Positions 8,744-18,777 of a DNA stretch of 64,000 nucleotides are shown piece after piece. The position numbers were made by a program, and so were the translations under genes. The stretch comes from Candidatus Fokinia cryptica (GTDB lineage: Bacteria; Pseudomonadota; Alphaproteobacteria; Rickettsiales; Midichloriaceae). The stretch covers positions 576,182-640,181 of the forward strand of contig NZ_CP110343.1 of the NCBI RefSeq assembly GCF_034359305.1, given 5' to 3'. The stretch's first letter is position 1. Every line of letters starts with the position of its first letter. Below the pieces are notes generated by a model. That model was not told the origin of the DNA and searched no databases. It saw only the letters and a list, made by a program, of their open reading frames with translations.

Positions 8744-11296
8744 ATGAAACAAGAAAGATTCACTAATAAAGCTCTAGAAGCGTTTAGAGATGCTCAATCT
8801 AAAGCTTTAAATTCTAATCACCAAACTATTACTCCAGAGCATTTAACATATGGTTTATTACAACACGACAACATTATAATATTAGCAATACTTGCTTCAT
8901 CAAATATCACAAAAGAAGAGCTACTTCATAAAATAGAAGAGAATTTACAAAAATTACCGGTCGTTATAGATATAAATCATAACCTCAATATGTCGAATGC
9001 ACTAGCTAAAGTAGTAGCAAAAGCAGAAATGTTAACAAAAGAGCATAACGATGCATTTATTACTAGCGAAGTACTATTTATAGCTCTTGCATGCACTTAT
9101 AGTACGGTTGTATCTGAGTCTCAAATAAATGAAAGTAACGCAATTGCAATTTTAAAATCTTATCGAATGTCAAAAAAAATTACCTCTCAAAATGCAGAAG
9201 ACATAATGGATGCTATCAAGAGATATACAGTAGATCTTACAGATAAAGCACGTGATGGTAAGTTAGATCCGGTAATAGGTCGAGATGAAGAAATAAGACG
9301 TACAATACAAATACTTGCACGTAAAAGCAAAAATAATCCAGTCCTTATAGGAGAGCCAGGAGTTGGAAAAACAGCTATCGTAGATGGATTAGCTCAAAGG
9401 ATTATTGCAAAAGATGTCCCAGAAAGTTTACATAATGTCTCAGTAAAGGTATTAGACTTAGGAGCGTTAATAGCAGGTGCTAAATTTAGAGGAGAATTTG
9501 AAGAGAGGCTAAAGACCGTATTAAACGAAGTATCAGAGATTGGAAATATCATACTGTTTATAGATGAGATGCATACACTTGTTGGAGCAGGAGCTGCTGA
9601 AGGAACAATGGATGCATCTAATCTCTTAAAACCAGCACTTGCTAGAGGAGAATTACATTGTATTGGAGCTACAACTCTCGTAGAATATCGAAAATATATA
9701 GAGAAAGATGCTGCACTTGCCAGAAGATTTCAGCCCATTTATTTATCTCCGTGCACAGTAGAAGAAACTATATCGATACTTAGAGGAATAAAAGAAAAGT
9801 ATGAAGCTCATCATGGAATTCATATATCAGATAATGCTATAATCAGTGCTGCAAAGCTATCGGATAGATATATAAATTCCCGTTTTCTACCTGATAAAGC
9901 TATAGATCTTATAGATGAAGCTGCAAGCCATATTAGAATGCAAGTTGAAAGCAAGCCAATGGCATTAGAAGATGTAGAAAGAAAAATAATGCAAATGCAA
10001 ATTGAAAAAGCTGCACTAATGAAAGAGCAGAATGAACAAGTAATGGAACGTATTGAAAAGATAAACAAAACCCTTGAAGAGCTACAGCAGCAATGTTCTG
10101 TCATTGCTTCCACTTGGAGTGCTGAAAAGAGGTATTTAGAAGAACGAAAATTACTAAAAGAACAGCTTGAAAAAGCTAAAATCTTAATGGAAAAAGCAGA
10201 AAGAGAAGGAGATTTTACTAAAGCAGGAGAATTGAAATATGATATCATACCATCAATAGAAACTAAGGTAGCGGAATTCTCTAGCAAAGAAAGTAAAATT
10301 TTAAAAGAGGTAGTAGATGAGTTTGAAATAGCTTCCATCATTTCAAAATGGACAGGAATACCAGTAAATTCTCTAATAGAAACAGAAAAACAAAAACTTC
10401 TAGGAATGAAAGAACATCTATCAGAATTTGTAATAGGACAAGAAAAGGCAATAGATGCAATTAGTAATGCTGTAATACTTTCAAGAACTGGATTATCTGA
10501 ACCAAATAAACCTATTGGTGTATTCTTATTTCTTGGTCCAACAGGAGTTGGAAAAACAGAACTTGCTAAAGCTTTAGCATTATTTTTATTTAACGATGAG
10601 AGAGCTTTGTTACGTATAGATATGTCTGAATATATGGAAAAACATTCTATATCGAGATTAATAGGAGCTCCTCCGGGATATGTTGGATATGATGAAGGTG
10701 GACTATTAACTGAATCTATACGTAGAAGACCATATCAAGTTGTTTTACTTGATGAAATCGAGAAAGCACACTACGATATATTTAATATATTTCTGCAAAT
10801 TACCGATGATGGAAGAATCACCGATTCACAAGGAAGAACGATTGATTGTAGAAATACCATAATAATTATGACATCTAATATCGGCTCAGAATTTATATTA
10901 TCTAAATCAATGAATGAACTAGAAATAGAAAATGCCACATATGAAAATATGAAAAACTTTTTTAAGCCAGAATTCATTAACAGAATAGACAAAACGATAA
11001 TATTTCATAGATTAACTCTAGACGACGTTGCTAAAATCACTAAATTGCAACTTAAAAAATTCTCTAAAATGCTATATGAAAAAGCAATCGGCTTTGAAGT
11101 TAGCGAAGCTGCTATCTCGTGGATTTCTAGTAACGGATATGATAGTACATACGGAGCACGCCCTCTAAAAAGATTAATACAAACAGAAGTGAAGCAAAAA
11201 ATTGCTAATATAATGTTGAATGAAAATATAATAGAAGGTAGTACAATTGTTGTTGATTGCATCAGCAATTCTATTGTAGTAACGACAAAAACATAA
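8744..11296 (+). CDS. clpB: ATP-dependent chaperone ClpB
   Basis: 850 residues from the ATG at 8744 ([16 protein letters not shown]); an upstream in-frame TTG at 8687 is unlikely. ClpB is a hexameric disaggregase that works with DnaK. Order: N-terminal Clp repeat domain, AAA1 with Walker [16 protein letters not shown], the long coiled-coil middle domain (about residues 390-510) that marks ClpB rather than ClpA, AAA2 with Walker [16 protein letters not shown], and the C-terminal small domain. The region upstream contains TTTGAAAA, loosely like a heat-shock -35, but no convincing -10, so regulation by RpoH is only a guess. Confidence 0.97.
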   Translation: MKQERFTNKALEAFRDAQSKALNSNHQTITPEHLTYGLLQHDNIIILAILASSNITKEELLHKIEENLQKLPVVIDINHNLNMSNALAKVVAKAEMLTKEHNDAFITSEVLFIALACTYSTVVSESQINESNAIAILKSYRMSKKITSQNAEDIMDAIKRYTVDLTDKARDGKLDPVIGRDEEIRRTIQILARKSKNNPVLIGEPGVGKTAIVDGLAQRIIAKDVPESLHNVSVKVLDLGALIAGAKFRGEFEERLKTVLNEVSEIGNIILFIDEMHTLVGAGAAEGTMDASNLLKPALARGELHCIGATTLVEYRKYIEKDAALARRFQPIYLSPCTVEETISILRGIKEKYEAHHGIHISDNAIISAAKLSDRYINSRFLPDKAIDLIDEAASHIRMQVESKPMALEDVERKIMQMQIEKAALMKEQNEQVMERIEKINKTLEELQQQCSVIASTWSAEKRYLEERKLLKEQLEKAKILMEKAEREGDFTKAGELKYDIIPSIETKVAEFSSKESKILKEVVDEFEIASIISKWTGIPVNSLIETEKQKLLGMKEHLSEFVIGQEKAIDAISNAVILSRTGLSEPNKPIGVFLFLGPTGVGKTELAKALALFLFNDERALLRIDMSEYMEKHSISRLIGAPPGYVGYDEGGLLTESIRRRPYQVVLLDEIEKAHYDIFNIFLQITDDGRITDSQGRTIDCRNTIIIMTSNIGSEFILSKSMNELEIENATYENMKNFFKPEFINRIDKTIIFHRLTLDDVAKITKLQLKKFSKMLYEKAIGFEVSEAAISWISSNGYDSTYGARPLKRLIQTEVKQKIANIMLNENIIEGSTIVVDCISNSIVVTTKT

Positions 11297-11322
11297 AGAG
11301 TGATATTAACCCCATATACCTA

Positions 11323-13128
11323 TTAATTTCTAACAATAAGCTCTCTAAGCATACTCCTCATCTCACGTAATTGTTGTTGTGTGAGAGCTGTTGGAGCACC
11401 CATTAATGTATCTTCTCCATTCTGATTAAGTGGAAATAATATTATATCTCTCAAATGTTTTTCTCCGGCCAATAACATAATCATTCTATCAATACCAGGA
11501 GCTATACCACCATGTGGAGGTACTCCGTACTTAAGAGCTGTTACAATAGGCTTAAAATTATCACTTACAGTATCTCTATTATATCCAGCTTTTTCAAAAC
11601 ATTTATACAACAACTCTAAATCATTATTTCTTATCGCTCCACTTGATAATTCAACACCATTACAGACAATATCGTACTGATATCCTTTGATAGTAAGCAT
11701 TTCCTCCGTAGATCGCGCATTATCAATCACTTCATGCCCTCCTATAGGCATTGAAAATGGATTGTGAGAAAAAACTATCCCATCTGAGAATTCATACATT
11801 GGAAAATCTACTATCCAACAAAATGCAAATTTATTTTCATCAATCATATTAAGCATTTCTGCAATTTTCACTCTTAGCTTGCCAGATAATTTCTCTGCAT
11901 TTTGTTTTGTATCACATACAAAAAAACATGTATCAAATTCCTTATAAATTCCTTCAGAATGAATTTTATTTAGTACTTCTCCAGTAATAAATTTAGCTAT
12001 AGGCCCTTTAAATACTCCATCATCACCCCATGTAATATAAGCTAACCCTTTTGCTCCAAGCTCTTTTTCTGCGAATTGAGAAATAGAATCATAAAATGAA
12101 CGTGGTTGTCCTTGACATTTTGCCGGAATTACACGTATAAGGCTTCCACTCTGAACTGCATTTTTAAATATAGAGAAATCAGAATTTTTAAATTCCGCCG
12201 TAAAATCACATATTTTTATATTTATCCTCAAGTCAGGCTTGTCTGTTCCATACATAAGAATAGCATCATCATAAGAAATTCTCGGAAAAACACCTTTTAC
12301 TACTTTTTCTTCTCCTCCAAATTTTACAAAAATATCTCTTATTATAGGCTCTATAGTATTTAATACGTCATCTTGCTCTACAAATGCCATTTCTATATCT
12401 AATTGATAAAATTCACCTGGAGCCCTATCAGCTCTACTATCTTCATCTCTGAAACATGGTGCAATTTGAAAATAGCGATCAAAACCTGAATACATAACAA
12501 GTTGCTTAAACATTTGAGGTGCCTGAGGGAGAGCATAAAACTTACCTGGATGTAGCCTACTTGGTACTAAGAAATCCCTCGCACCTTCTGGAGAACTTGC
12601 GGTTAAAATTGGGGTTTGAAATTCAGTAAAGCCATTTTCGAACATCTTGTTTCTGATATAGCGTATAACGTCGCTTCTTAATAACATTCTTTGCCTCATC
12701 CACTCCCTTCTAAGATCTAAAAATCTATATCTAAGCCGCAATTGTTCAGATACGTCAGACGCACTTAAATCGAAGGGAAGTAGAGCAGCTTGCGATAATA
12801 CATTACAAGATTTTATTAGCACCTCAATTTCACCAGAATTAAGAGCCTTATTCATATTATTCTCAGCTCTCTTTACAATAAGACCTTTTACTGTAATTAC
12901 GCTTTCAACGGAGATACTCTTCACTAAATCTACTAACGCATTACTCTCAGAATCATCCGAAATTACACATTGTATTATACCATGAGCATCATGTAAATCG
13001 ATAAAACATAGCCTCCCATGATCACGCTTGGTTCTAACCCAACCGGATATTGTAATCTCTTGCCCAATGTTATCTATTGATAATTCGGTCGATATATGAG
13101 TTCTATACTTTGACAGTAATTTTTTCAT
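11323..13128 (-). CDS. aspS: Aspartyl-tRNA synthetase
   Basis: 601 residues, the size of bacterial class IIb AspRS with the GAD insertion. The N-terminal OB-fold anticodon-binding domain includes SGWVRTKRDHGRLCFIDLHD. Motif 2 is in FRDEDSRADRAPGEFYQLD and motif 3 is GIDRMIMLLAGEKHLRD. Whether it is discriminating or also charges tRNA-Asn cannot be read directly from sequence; many alphaproteobacteria use a non-discriminating form with GatCAB. It is convergent with clpB, 26 bp apart. Confidence 0.97.
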   Translation of the reverse strand: MKKLLSKYRTHISTELSIDNIGQEITISGWVRTKRDHGRLCFIDLHDAHGIIQCVISDDSESNALVDLVKSISVESVITVKGLIVKRAENNMNKALNSGEIEVLIKSCNVLSQAALLPFDLSASDVSEQLRLRYRFLDLRREWMRQRMLLRSDVIRYIRNKMFENGFTEFQTPILTASSPEGARDFLVPSRLHPGKFYALPQAPQMFKQLVMYSGFDRYFQIAPCFRDEDSRADRAPGEFYQLDIEMAFVEQDDVLNTIEPIIRDIFVKFGGEEKVVKGVFPRISYDDAILMYGTDKPDLRINIKICDFTAEFKNSDFSIFKNAVQSGSLIRVIPAKCQGQPRSFYDSISQFAEKELGAKGLAYITWGDDGVFKGPIAKFITGEVLNKIHSEGIYKEFDTCFFVCDTKQNAEKLSGKLRVKIAEMLNMIDENKFAFCWIVDFPMYEFSDGIVFSHNPFSMPIGGHEVIDNARSTEEMLTIKGYQYDIVCNGVELSSGAIRNNDLELLYKCFEKAGYNRDTVSDNFKPIVTALKYGVPPHGGIAPGIDRMIMLLAGEKHLRDIILFPLNQNGEDTLMGAPTALTQQQLREMRSMLRELIVRN

Positions 13129-13236
13129 TATTACAACTTACAAACAATATTACCGATAGAAGGCTAGTATACTACATTGGCAAGGTCAAATATTAACACA
13201 ATTTATAAACGTGATAAAACAGTGCTACTACATAAT

Positions 13237-14421
13237 TTACACTGTAATACACATGGCTACTCCCATACCGCCACCTACACATAAAGTAGCTAATCCTTTT
13301 CCTCCGCCTCTTCTACGTAAGGCATGTATAAGCGTTACTAGTATTCTAGCACCTGAAGCCCCTATTGGATGCCCTAAAGCAATTGCTCCTCCATTGACAT
13401 TTACTATACTTTCATTCCATAACATTTCTTTATTTACCGCTATTGCTTGAGCAGCAAAAGCTTCATTCGCTTCAATTAAATTCAAATCTGCAACTTTCCA
13501 TCCGGCATACTGCAGTGCTTTTTGTGATGCTAAAACGGGACCTATACCCATAATAGAAGGTTCAACACCTGATTGAGCAAATGATTCTATTGTAGCAAGT
13601 ATAGGTAATTTTCTACTTTTGGCATAAGATTCAGATGTAAGAACAACATACGCTGCACCATCATTGATAGGAGAAGAATTTCCAGCCGTTACTGTACCAT
13701 TTTTTTGGAAAGCAGGACGAAGAGTAAAGATTTTTTCAAGATCACTTGATTTCACTGATTCATCCGAAGAGAACACTATTTCATCTTTTTTATGATCTTG
13801 CATAACAATTGGAACTATTTCATCGAGAAAAGCACCATTTTTTCTAGCAACATTTGCTTTTTCTTGTGATTTCGTAGCAAAAAAATCCTGTTCTTGACGG
13901 TTGATATTATATTTTACCGCAAGATTTTCAGCGGTAATCCCCATATGAATATTATTAAATGGATCCAAAAGACCATCAAATATCATAACATCCTGCAATG
14001 AAGCATTACCAAGCTTTACAGCATTACGTAAATGCGTAGCATGAGGTACCTTAGACATACTTTCTTGACCTCCAGCTATTACTATGCTCTTCTCATCACT
14101 GTGAGAATTCAATATAGAATTCATACCAAGATATATAGCTTTTAAACCAGAACCGCATACCTGATTTACAAGCCAAGCTGGGGTATGTATTGGTATTTTA
14201 GCGCCTATAGAAAGTTGCCTAGCAGGATTTTGTCCACATAATGCTGTTAATACTTGACCTACAATCACTTCGGTGACTTCTTGCTGTTTAAGCCCTACTT
14301 CTAATAGCAACTTGTCAATCACCTGTATACCTATCTCATGAGCATGCAGCTTCTTTAGACTACCACAGAGTGTACCAATCGGACTACGCTTTGCTCCTAC
14401 TATAACAACCTTATTATACAT
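13237..14421 (-). CDS. Acetyl-CoA acetyltransferase (thiolase)
   Basis: 394 residues, a complete type II thiolase that condenses two acetyl-CoA or cleaves acetoacetyl-CoA. The nucleophilic cysteine is in NQVCGSGLKAIYLG, the histidine motif is GGAIALGHPIGASGAR, and the second cysteine is in LATLCVGGGMGVAM. The N-terminus VVIVGAKRSPIGTLCGSL is typical of PhaA/AtoB-type biosynthetic thiolases. No phaB or other ketogenic gene adjoins, so the pathway (ketone or polyhydroxybutyrate chemistry, or fatty-acid use) is open. A good promoter lies just upstream. Confidence 0.93.
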   Translation of the reverse strand: MYNKVVIVGAKRSPIGTLCGSLKKLHAHEIGIQVIDKLLLEVGLKQQEVTEVIVGQVLTALCGQNPARQLSIGAKIPIHTPAWLVNQVCGSGLKAIYLGMNSILNSHSDEKSIVIAGGQESMSKVPHATHLRNAVKLGNASLQDVMIFDGLLDPFNNIHMGITAENLAVKYNINRQEQDFFATKSQEKANVARKNGAFLDEIVPIVMQDHKKDEIVFSSDESVKSSDLEKIFTLRPAFQKNGTVTAGNSSPINDGAAYVVLTSESYAKSRKLPILATIESFAQSGVEPSIMGIGPVLASQKALQYAGWKVADLNLIEANEAFAAQAIAVNKEMLWNESIVNVNGGAIALGHPIGASGARILVTLIHALRRRGGGKGLATLCVGGGMGVAMCITV

Positions 14422-14468
14422 ATTATTAATAAATCAAATCGTTAGCTTCTCTTAAAGCTTATGATAAA

Positions 14469-14497
14469 ATTATATAATACACCAAAATTTAATACAA
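14469..14497 (-). promoter_or_regulatory. Candidate sigma-70-type promoter for the thiolase gene
   Basis: On the minus strand TTGTAT (14492-14497), a 17-bp spacer and a perfect TATAAT (14469-14474) lie about 48 bp upstream of the thiolase ATG. It implies that the thiolase is transcribed separately from the rpoC transcript ending just upstream. Confidence 0.5.
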
Positions 14498-14545
14498 TAA
14501 GAAGTTATGCAAAACGATTACATATTACTATCATATAAAAAAGAG

Positions 14546-17500
14546 TTACTGTGCCCTTTTAGCAGTTACACTAGAAGCAACCTGATTCATAACTTTCGCA
14601 GCAGTTTGCTCAGCCTCTTTTTTCTCTAAATCCTCTATAATTTGATCGGCATTCTTGACCATTAAATCATAGTGAAAGCCCGTACCAGCTTTAATAAGCT
14701 TTCCACATATAATACTAGCTTTCAAACTTTGAGCATAATCTCTTTTCCCTTTTATCGCGGCTTCAATTAGAACATTAGTAGTTTCTTGGAAAGAAGCAGC
14801 AGCCAAGAAAGAAGGATTAGTTACAGCTATGCTACTTATTCCTTGTAATACAGTTTTAACCTGTGGAGGGATGAAGTGATAGGTAAGGAGTTTTGCATTT
14901 TTCTGAGAGCGAATCAAATCGTCTTCGCTTATAATCTCACCTTCGACTAAATTTGTGCCACCAGACTTAACTACTTCCATTCTTCCCATCATCTGACGTA
15001 ATAATACCTCTATATGTTTATTATGAATGTTGACACCTTGTAATCTATAGACTTGTTTAATTTCGGATATCATATATCTAGCGAGAGCTTCTTTACCAAG
15101 CACGCTTAAGATCTCACTAGGAGAGACATCACCCTCTACTAATAAAGCTCCACGTTTTACAAATTCTTCTGGATTTACAACTATATTTCTATATCTAGGA
15201 ACAAAATATTCATATAATTTATCACTTCCATCTGCAGGTTTTACTACAAGTCGTTTCTTAGATTTATAATCTTTTCCAAAGCTTATTACTCCATCTACTT
15301 CACTTATAATTGAGTGTTCTTTTGGTTCTCTTGCTTCGAATAGTTCTACTACTCTTGGTAATCCTCCTATAATATCCCTTGCTTTAGACGAGCCTTTTGG
15401 TACTCTCGCCATAATATCTCCTACCTCTACTCCCTGTCCCTCCGTTACACTTAATACCCCGTCTTTTGGTAATCGGTACCTAACTATCGTGTCATCCGCA
15501 TATCTTATAGGGTCGTTATTCTCATCTAAAATCATGATACTAGGCTCTAATTTCACATCTCTTCTATTGCACTCTGTTACTACAATTGTAACACGACCAG
15601 TAATATCGTCAAAAATTTCATTAATCGTTACTCCGTCTACAAAATCTACAAATTTCACCCTTCCTTTCTTTTCCGTAATTACAGGAACCGTTAAAGGCTC
15701 CCATTCAGCGATAGTAGTACCAATCGTAACTCTATCTCCATCCCTAAGCAACATCCTAGAACCATAAGGAATTTTATAAACTGCTTTAGGATAATTGACT
15801 TCATCTACAACTACGGCTTCACAATTTCTACTCATTACAATAACTTCTCCATTCTTACGAGTGACAAAATTTTGATGCTTGACCCGTAAGATACCATTAT
15901 GTGAGCTAACAACAAACGATTCTACGTCTGATTGTTGCACCGCACCACCTATATGGAAAGTTCTCAGAGTAAGCTGAGTACCAGGTTCACCAATAGATTG
16001 AGCTGCTATTACACCAACTGGTGTCCCCAAATCTACTAACCTATCACTCTTATATGCTAAATCAGCACCATAACAAACACTACATATGCCGCTATTAGGA
16101 GCTTTACAAAACAAAGAAGATCTTACACCTATCGAATCAATACCATTTTCTTCAAGTAGTACAATATCTTTAGGATTAAGAACTTTCCCTTTAGATAAAA
16201 GAAGCTTACCATCATTTCTACTAAATACATCATGGGCTAACGCTCTTCCAGATGCCATAGCTGCAAAAGTAGATACCATCTCTCCACCATCTATCTCTGC
16301 CGAACAACTTAAAAATTCTTCTGTACCACAGTCATACATATTCACTACGCAATCTTGTGCAGCATCAATCAATCTTCTCTCTAAGTAACCTGAATCAGCA
16401 GTTTTCAGTGCAGTATCAACTAACCCCTTACGAGCCCCATAAGTAGAGAGGAAATACTCTATAGGAGTAAGTCCTTCTTTAAAATTAGAAAGTATTGGAG
16501 TTTCAATAATAGTACCATCAGCACGAGCAATAAGTCCACGAGCACCAGATATTTGTTTCAACTGAGCAGGAGAACCTCTAGCTCCTGACGCAATCATCAT
16601 CCATAATCCGTTACCCCTAGCTTTGGCATCACTTTGTAAAGCGAATACCACATCATTACCTATACTTTCGTTACATCTTAACCACGCATCTACCGCTTTG
16701 TTATACTTCTCACCGGAAGTAATAAAACCATTTTGATACTGTTGTTCATAAAGTTCGATTTCTTTTGTTGTTACATCTATATGCATTTTCTTTGAATCGG
16801 GAACAACTAAATCATTTTTACATATAGAAATTCCGGAAATTGTTGCATAACGAAAACCTAATTCCATTATTGCATCAAGAAACTCTGCTACAAAATCTAA
16901 TGAAGTAAATTCATGGATATGCTCAACAAGCTCTCCAATCTCTTTCTTTGTGAGAACTCTATTTGCATATTCTATATGTATTTCAGGATGATCAGGCAAT
17001 TTTTCCATTACTAGTACTCTTCCAGGTGTTGTTGTAATAACCTTCATGATTACATTTCCGTCAATATCATAAAGTCTTTTTCTAAAGTTGATTTTTTTAT
17101 GTAATGGAATTTTTTTATGAAATAGAGCTAATTTCATATCTTGAATGGAATAAAATATCGGCACTTCAGCACCTTCCTCTTCATCCATACCTAGCGTTAA
17201 ATAGTATAAACCTAACACCATATCTTTCGCTGGAGTCATTATACATTGCCCATTCGCTGGATTTAAAATATTCTTAGACGAATGCATTAATAGTAATGCT
17301 TCAATTTGGGCTTCTATTGTAATTGGCAGATGTACAGCCATCTGATCTCCATCAAAATCTGCATTAAATGCAGCACATACAAGAGGATGCAACTTAATTG
17401 CAACTCCCTCAACTAACACAACTTCAAACGCTTGAATACCAAGTCTATGAAGTGTAGGAGCACGATTCAAAAGTACAGGATGATCTCTGACTACTTGAGG

Positions 17501-18736
17501 TAATATCTTCATGACTACCGGATCATGTCGCTCTACCAAATATTTTGCCTTTTTAAAAGTTGTTACCTTACCTGACTTTTCTAATGCAGCTATCAAAAAA
17601 GGTCTAAATAGCTCTATCGCCATATGGTATGGTAATCCACATTGATGTAGCCTAAGATTGGGTCCTACAACTATCACTGCACGACCTGAATAATCTACAC
17701 GTTTTCCTAAAAGATTTTGTCTAAATCTACCTTGTTTTCCCTTTAGCATATCCGTTAGAGATTTCAGAGGTCTCTTGACACTCCTTCCCATAACTCTATT
17801 ACCTTTATTTTCTATAAGAGTATCAACTGCCTCTTGTAACATTCTCTTTTCGTTACATACAACAATATCGGGAGCATTCAAATCTAAAAGCTTCTTCAAC
17901 CTGTTATTCCTGTTAATAACTCTACGATAAAGTTCATTTAAATCAGAAGTAGCAAATCTTCCACCCTCTAACGGAATAAGAGGTCTAAGATCAGGCGGCA
18001 TTACTGGAAGTGCATCCAATACCATGAAAGAAGGAGAATTTTTAGACTCAATAAAATCTTCAATTATCGATAATCGCTTCTTCAGTTTGGTTCTTTTAAG
18101 CTCCGAACCCGTCTGAGATATGGCTTCAAGAATACGTTTGCGTTCATATTTTACGTCAAGATCAGAAAGCAAATACTTTATTACTTCTGCTCCCGTGCCA
18201 GCCTTAAACGATCCATCTTCACATTGTCTAGTAGCATCCTTAAATTCCATTTCTGAAATGATATCGCCTTTTTTAAGCTGAGTATTAGAAGGCTCTAATA
18301 CTATGTGATTCTCGAAATATATTATTTTTTCTAAATCTGATGCAGAAATATCAAGCAATAACCCTATCCTACAAGGTAAAGAACGAAAATACCACGTATG
18401 AACTACTGGTACCGCAAGCATAATATGTCCCATTCTACGTCTTCTTTCACTTGCTGATGTTACTTCAACTCCGCATTTATCACATACTATTACGTTGTAT
18501 TTCATTCCTTTATACTTACCACACAGACATTCATAATCTTTTAGAGGACCGAATATACGAGCACAAAAAAGCCCTCCTAATTCAGGCTTATAACTTCTAT
18601 AATTTATAGTGTCTGGCAATAAAACTTCTCCATAAGACCAAGCTAAAACATCACTAGGTGAAGCAAGCGTTACATGTACACTATTGAAATCTGTTCTACT
18701 AAACATACCTATATTTTGCGATGTATACATAGCCAT
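14546..18736 (-). CDS. rpoC: RNA polymerase subunit beta'
   Basis: 1,396 residues, full length. The N-terminal zinc ribbon shows CLCGKYKGMKYNVIVCDKCG, the catalytic magnesium site is NADFDGDQMAVHLP, and the second zinc site includes GICSVCYGADL. The C-terminus ends in an Ala/Thr/Lys-rich tail (SSVTAKRAQ). It starts 41 bp after rpoB on the same strand and is separate from it, unlike the rpoB-rpoC fusion of Wolbachia. Residues about 1104-1298 (14846-15428) are duplicated exactly, in inverted orientation, at 38033-38615. Confidence 0.98.
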   Translation of the reverse strand: MAMYTSQNIGMFSRTDFNSVHVTLASPSDVLAWSYGEVLLPDTINYRSYKPELGGLFCARIFGPLKDYECLCGKYKGMKYNVIVCDKCGVEVTSASERRRRMGHIMLAVPVVHTWYFRSLPCRIGLLLDISASDLEKIIYFENHIVLEPSNTQLKKGDIISEMEFKDATRQCEDGSFKAGTGAEVIKYLLSDLDVKYERKRILEAISQTGSELKRTKLKKRLSIIEDFIESKNSPSFMVLDALPVMPPDLRPLIPLEGGRFATSDLNELYRRVINRNNRLKKLLDLNAPDIVVCNEKRMLQEAVDTLIENKGNRVMGRSVKRPLKSLTDMLKGKQGRFRQNLLGKRVDYSGRAVIVVGPNLRLHQCGLPYHMAIELFRPFLIAALEKSGKVTTFKKAKYLVERHDPVVMKILPQVVRDHPVLLNRAPTLHRLGIQAFEVVLVEGVAIKLHPLVCAAFNADFDGDQMAVHLPITIEAQIEALLLMHSSKNILNPANGQCIMTPAKDMVLGLYYLTLGMDEEEGAEVPIFYSIQDMKLALFHKKIPLHKKINFRKRLYDIDGNVIMKVITTTPGRVLVMEKLPDHPEIHIEYANRVLTKKEIGELVEHIHEFTSLDFVAEFLDAIMELGFRYATISGISICKNDLVVPDSKKMHIDVTTKEIELYEQQYQNGFITSGEKYNKAVDAWLRCNESIGNDVVFALQSDAKARGNGLWMMIASGARGSPAQLKQISGARGLIARADGTIIETPILSNFKEGLTPIEYFLSTYGARKGLVDTALKTADSGYLERRLIDAAQDCVVNMYDCGTEEFLSCSAEIDGGEMVSTFAAMASGRALAHDVFSRNDGKLLLSKGKVLNPKDIVLLEENGIDSIGVRSSLFCKAPNSGICSVCYGADLAYKSDRLVDLGTPVGVIAAQSIGEPGTQLTLRTFHIGGAVQQSDVESFVVSSHNGILRVKHQNFVTRKNGEVIVMSRNCEAVVVDEVNYPKAVYKIPYGSRMLLRDGDRVTIGTTIAEWEPLTVPVITEKKGRVKFVDFVDGVTINEIFDDITGRVTIVVTECNRRDVKLEPSIMILDENNDPIRYADDTIVRYRLPKDGVLSVTEGQGVEVGDIMARVPKGSSKARDIIGGLPRVVELFEAREPKEHSIISEVDGVISFGKDYKSKKRLVVKPADGSDKLYEYFVPRYRNIVVNPEEFVKRGALLVEGDVSPSEILSVLGKEALARYMISEIKQVYRLQGVNIHNKHIEVLLRQMMGRMEVVKSGGTNLVEGEIISEDDLIRSQKNAKLLTYHFIPPQVKTVLQGISSIAVTNPSFLAAASFQETTNVLIEAAIKGKRDYAQSLKASIICGKLIKAGTGFHYDLMVKNADQIIEDLEKKEAEQTAAKVMNQVASSVTAKRAQ

Positions 18737-18777
18737 TAAAATTTAAATAATTGAAAGATACAAAAAAAACTCTAAGC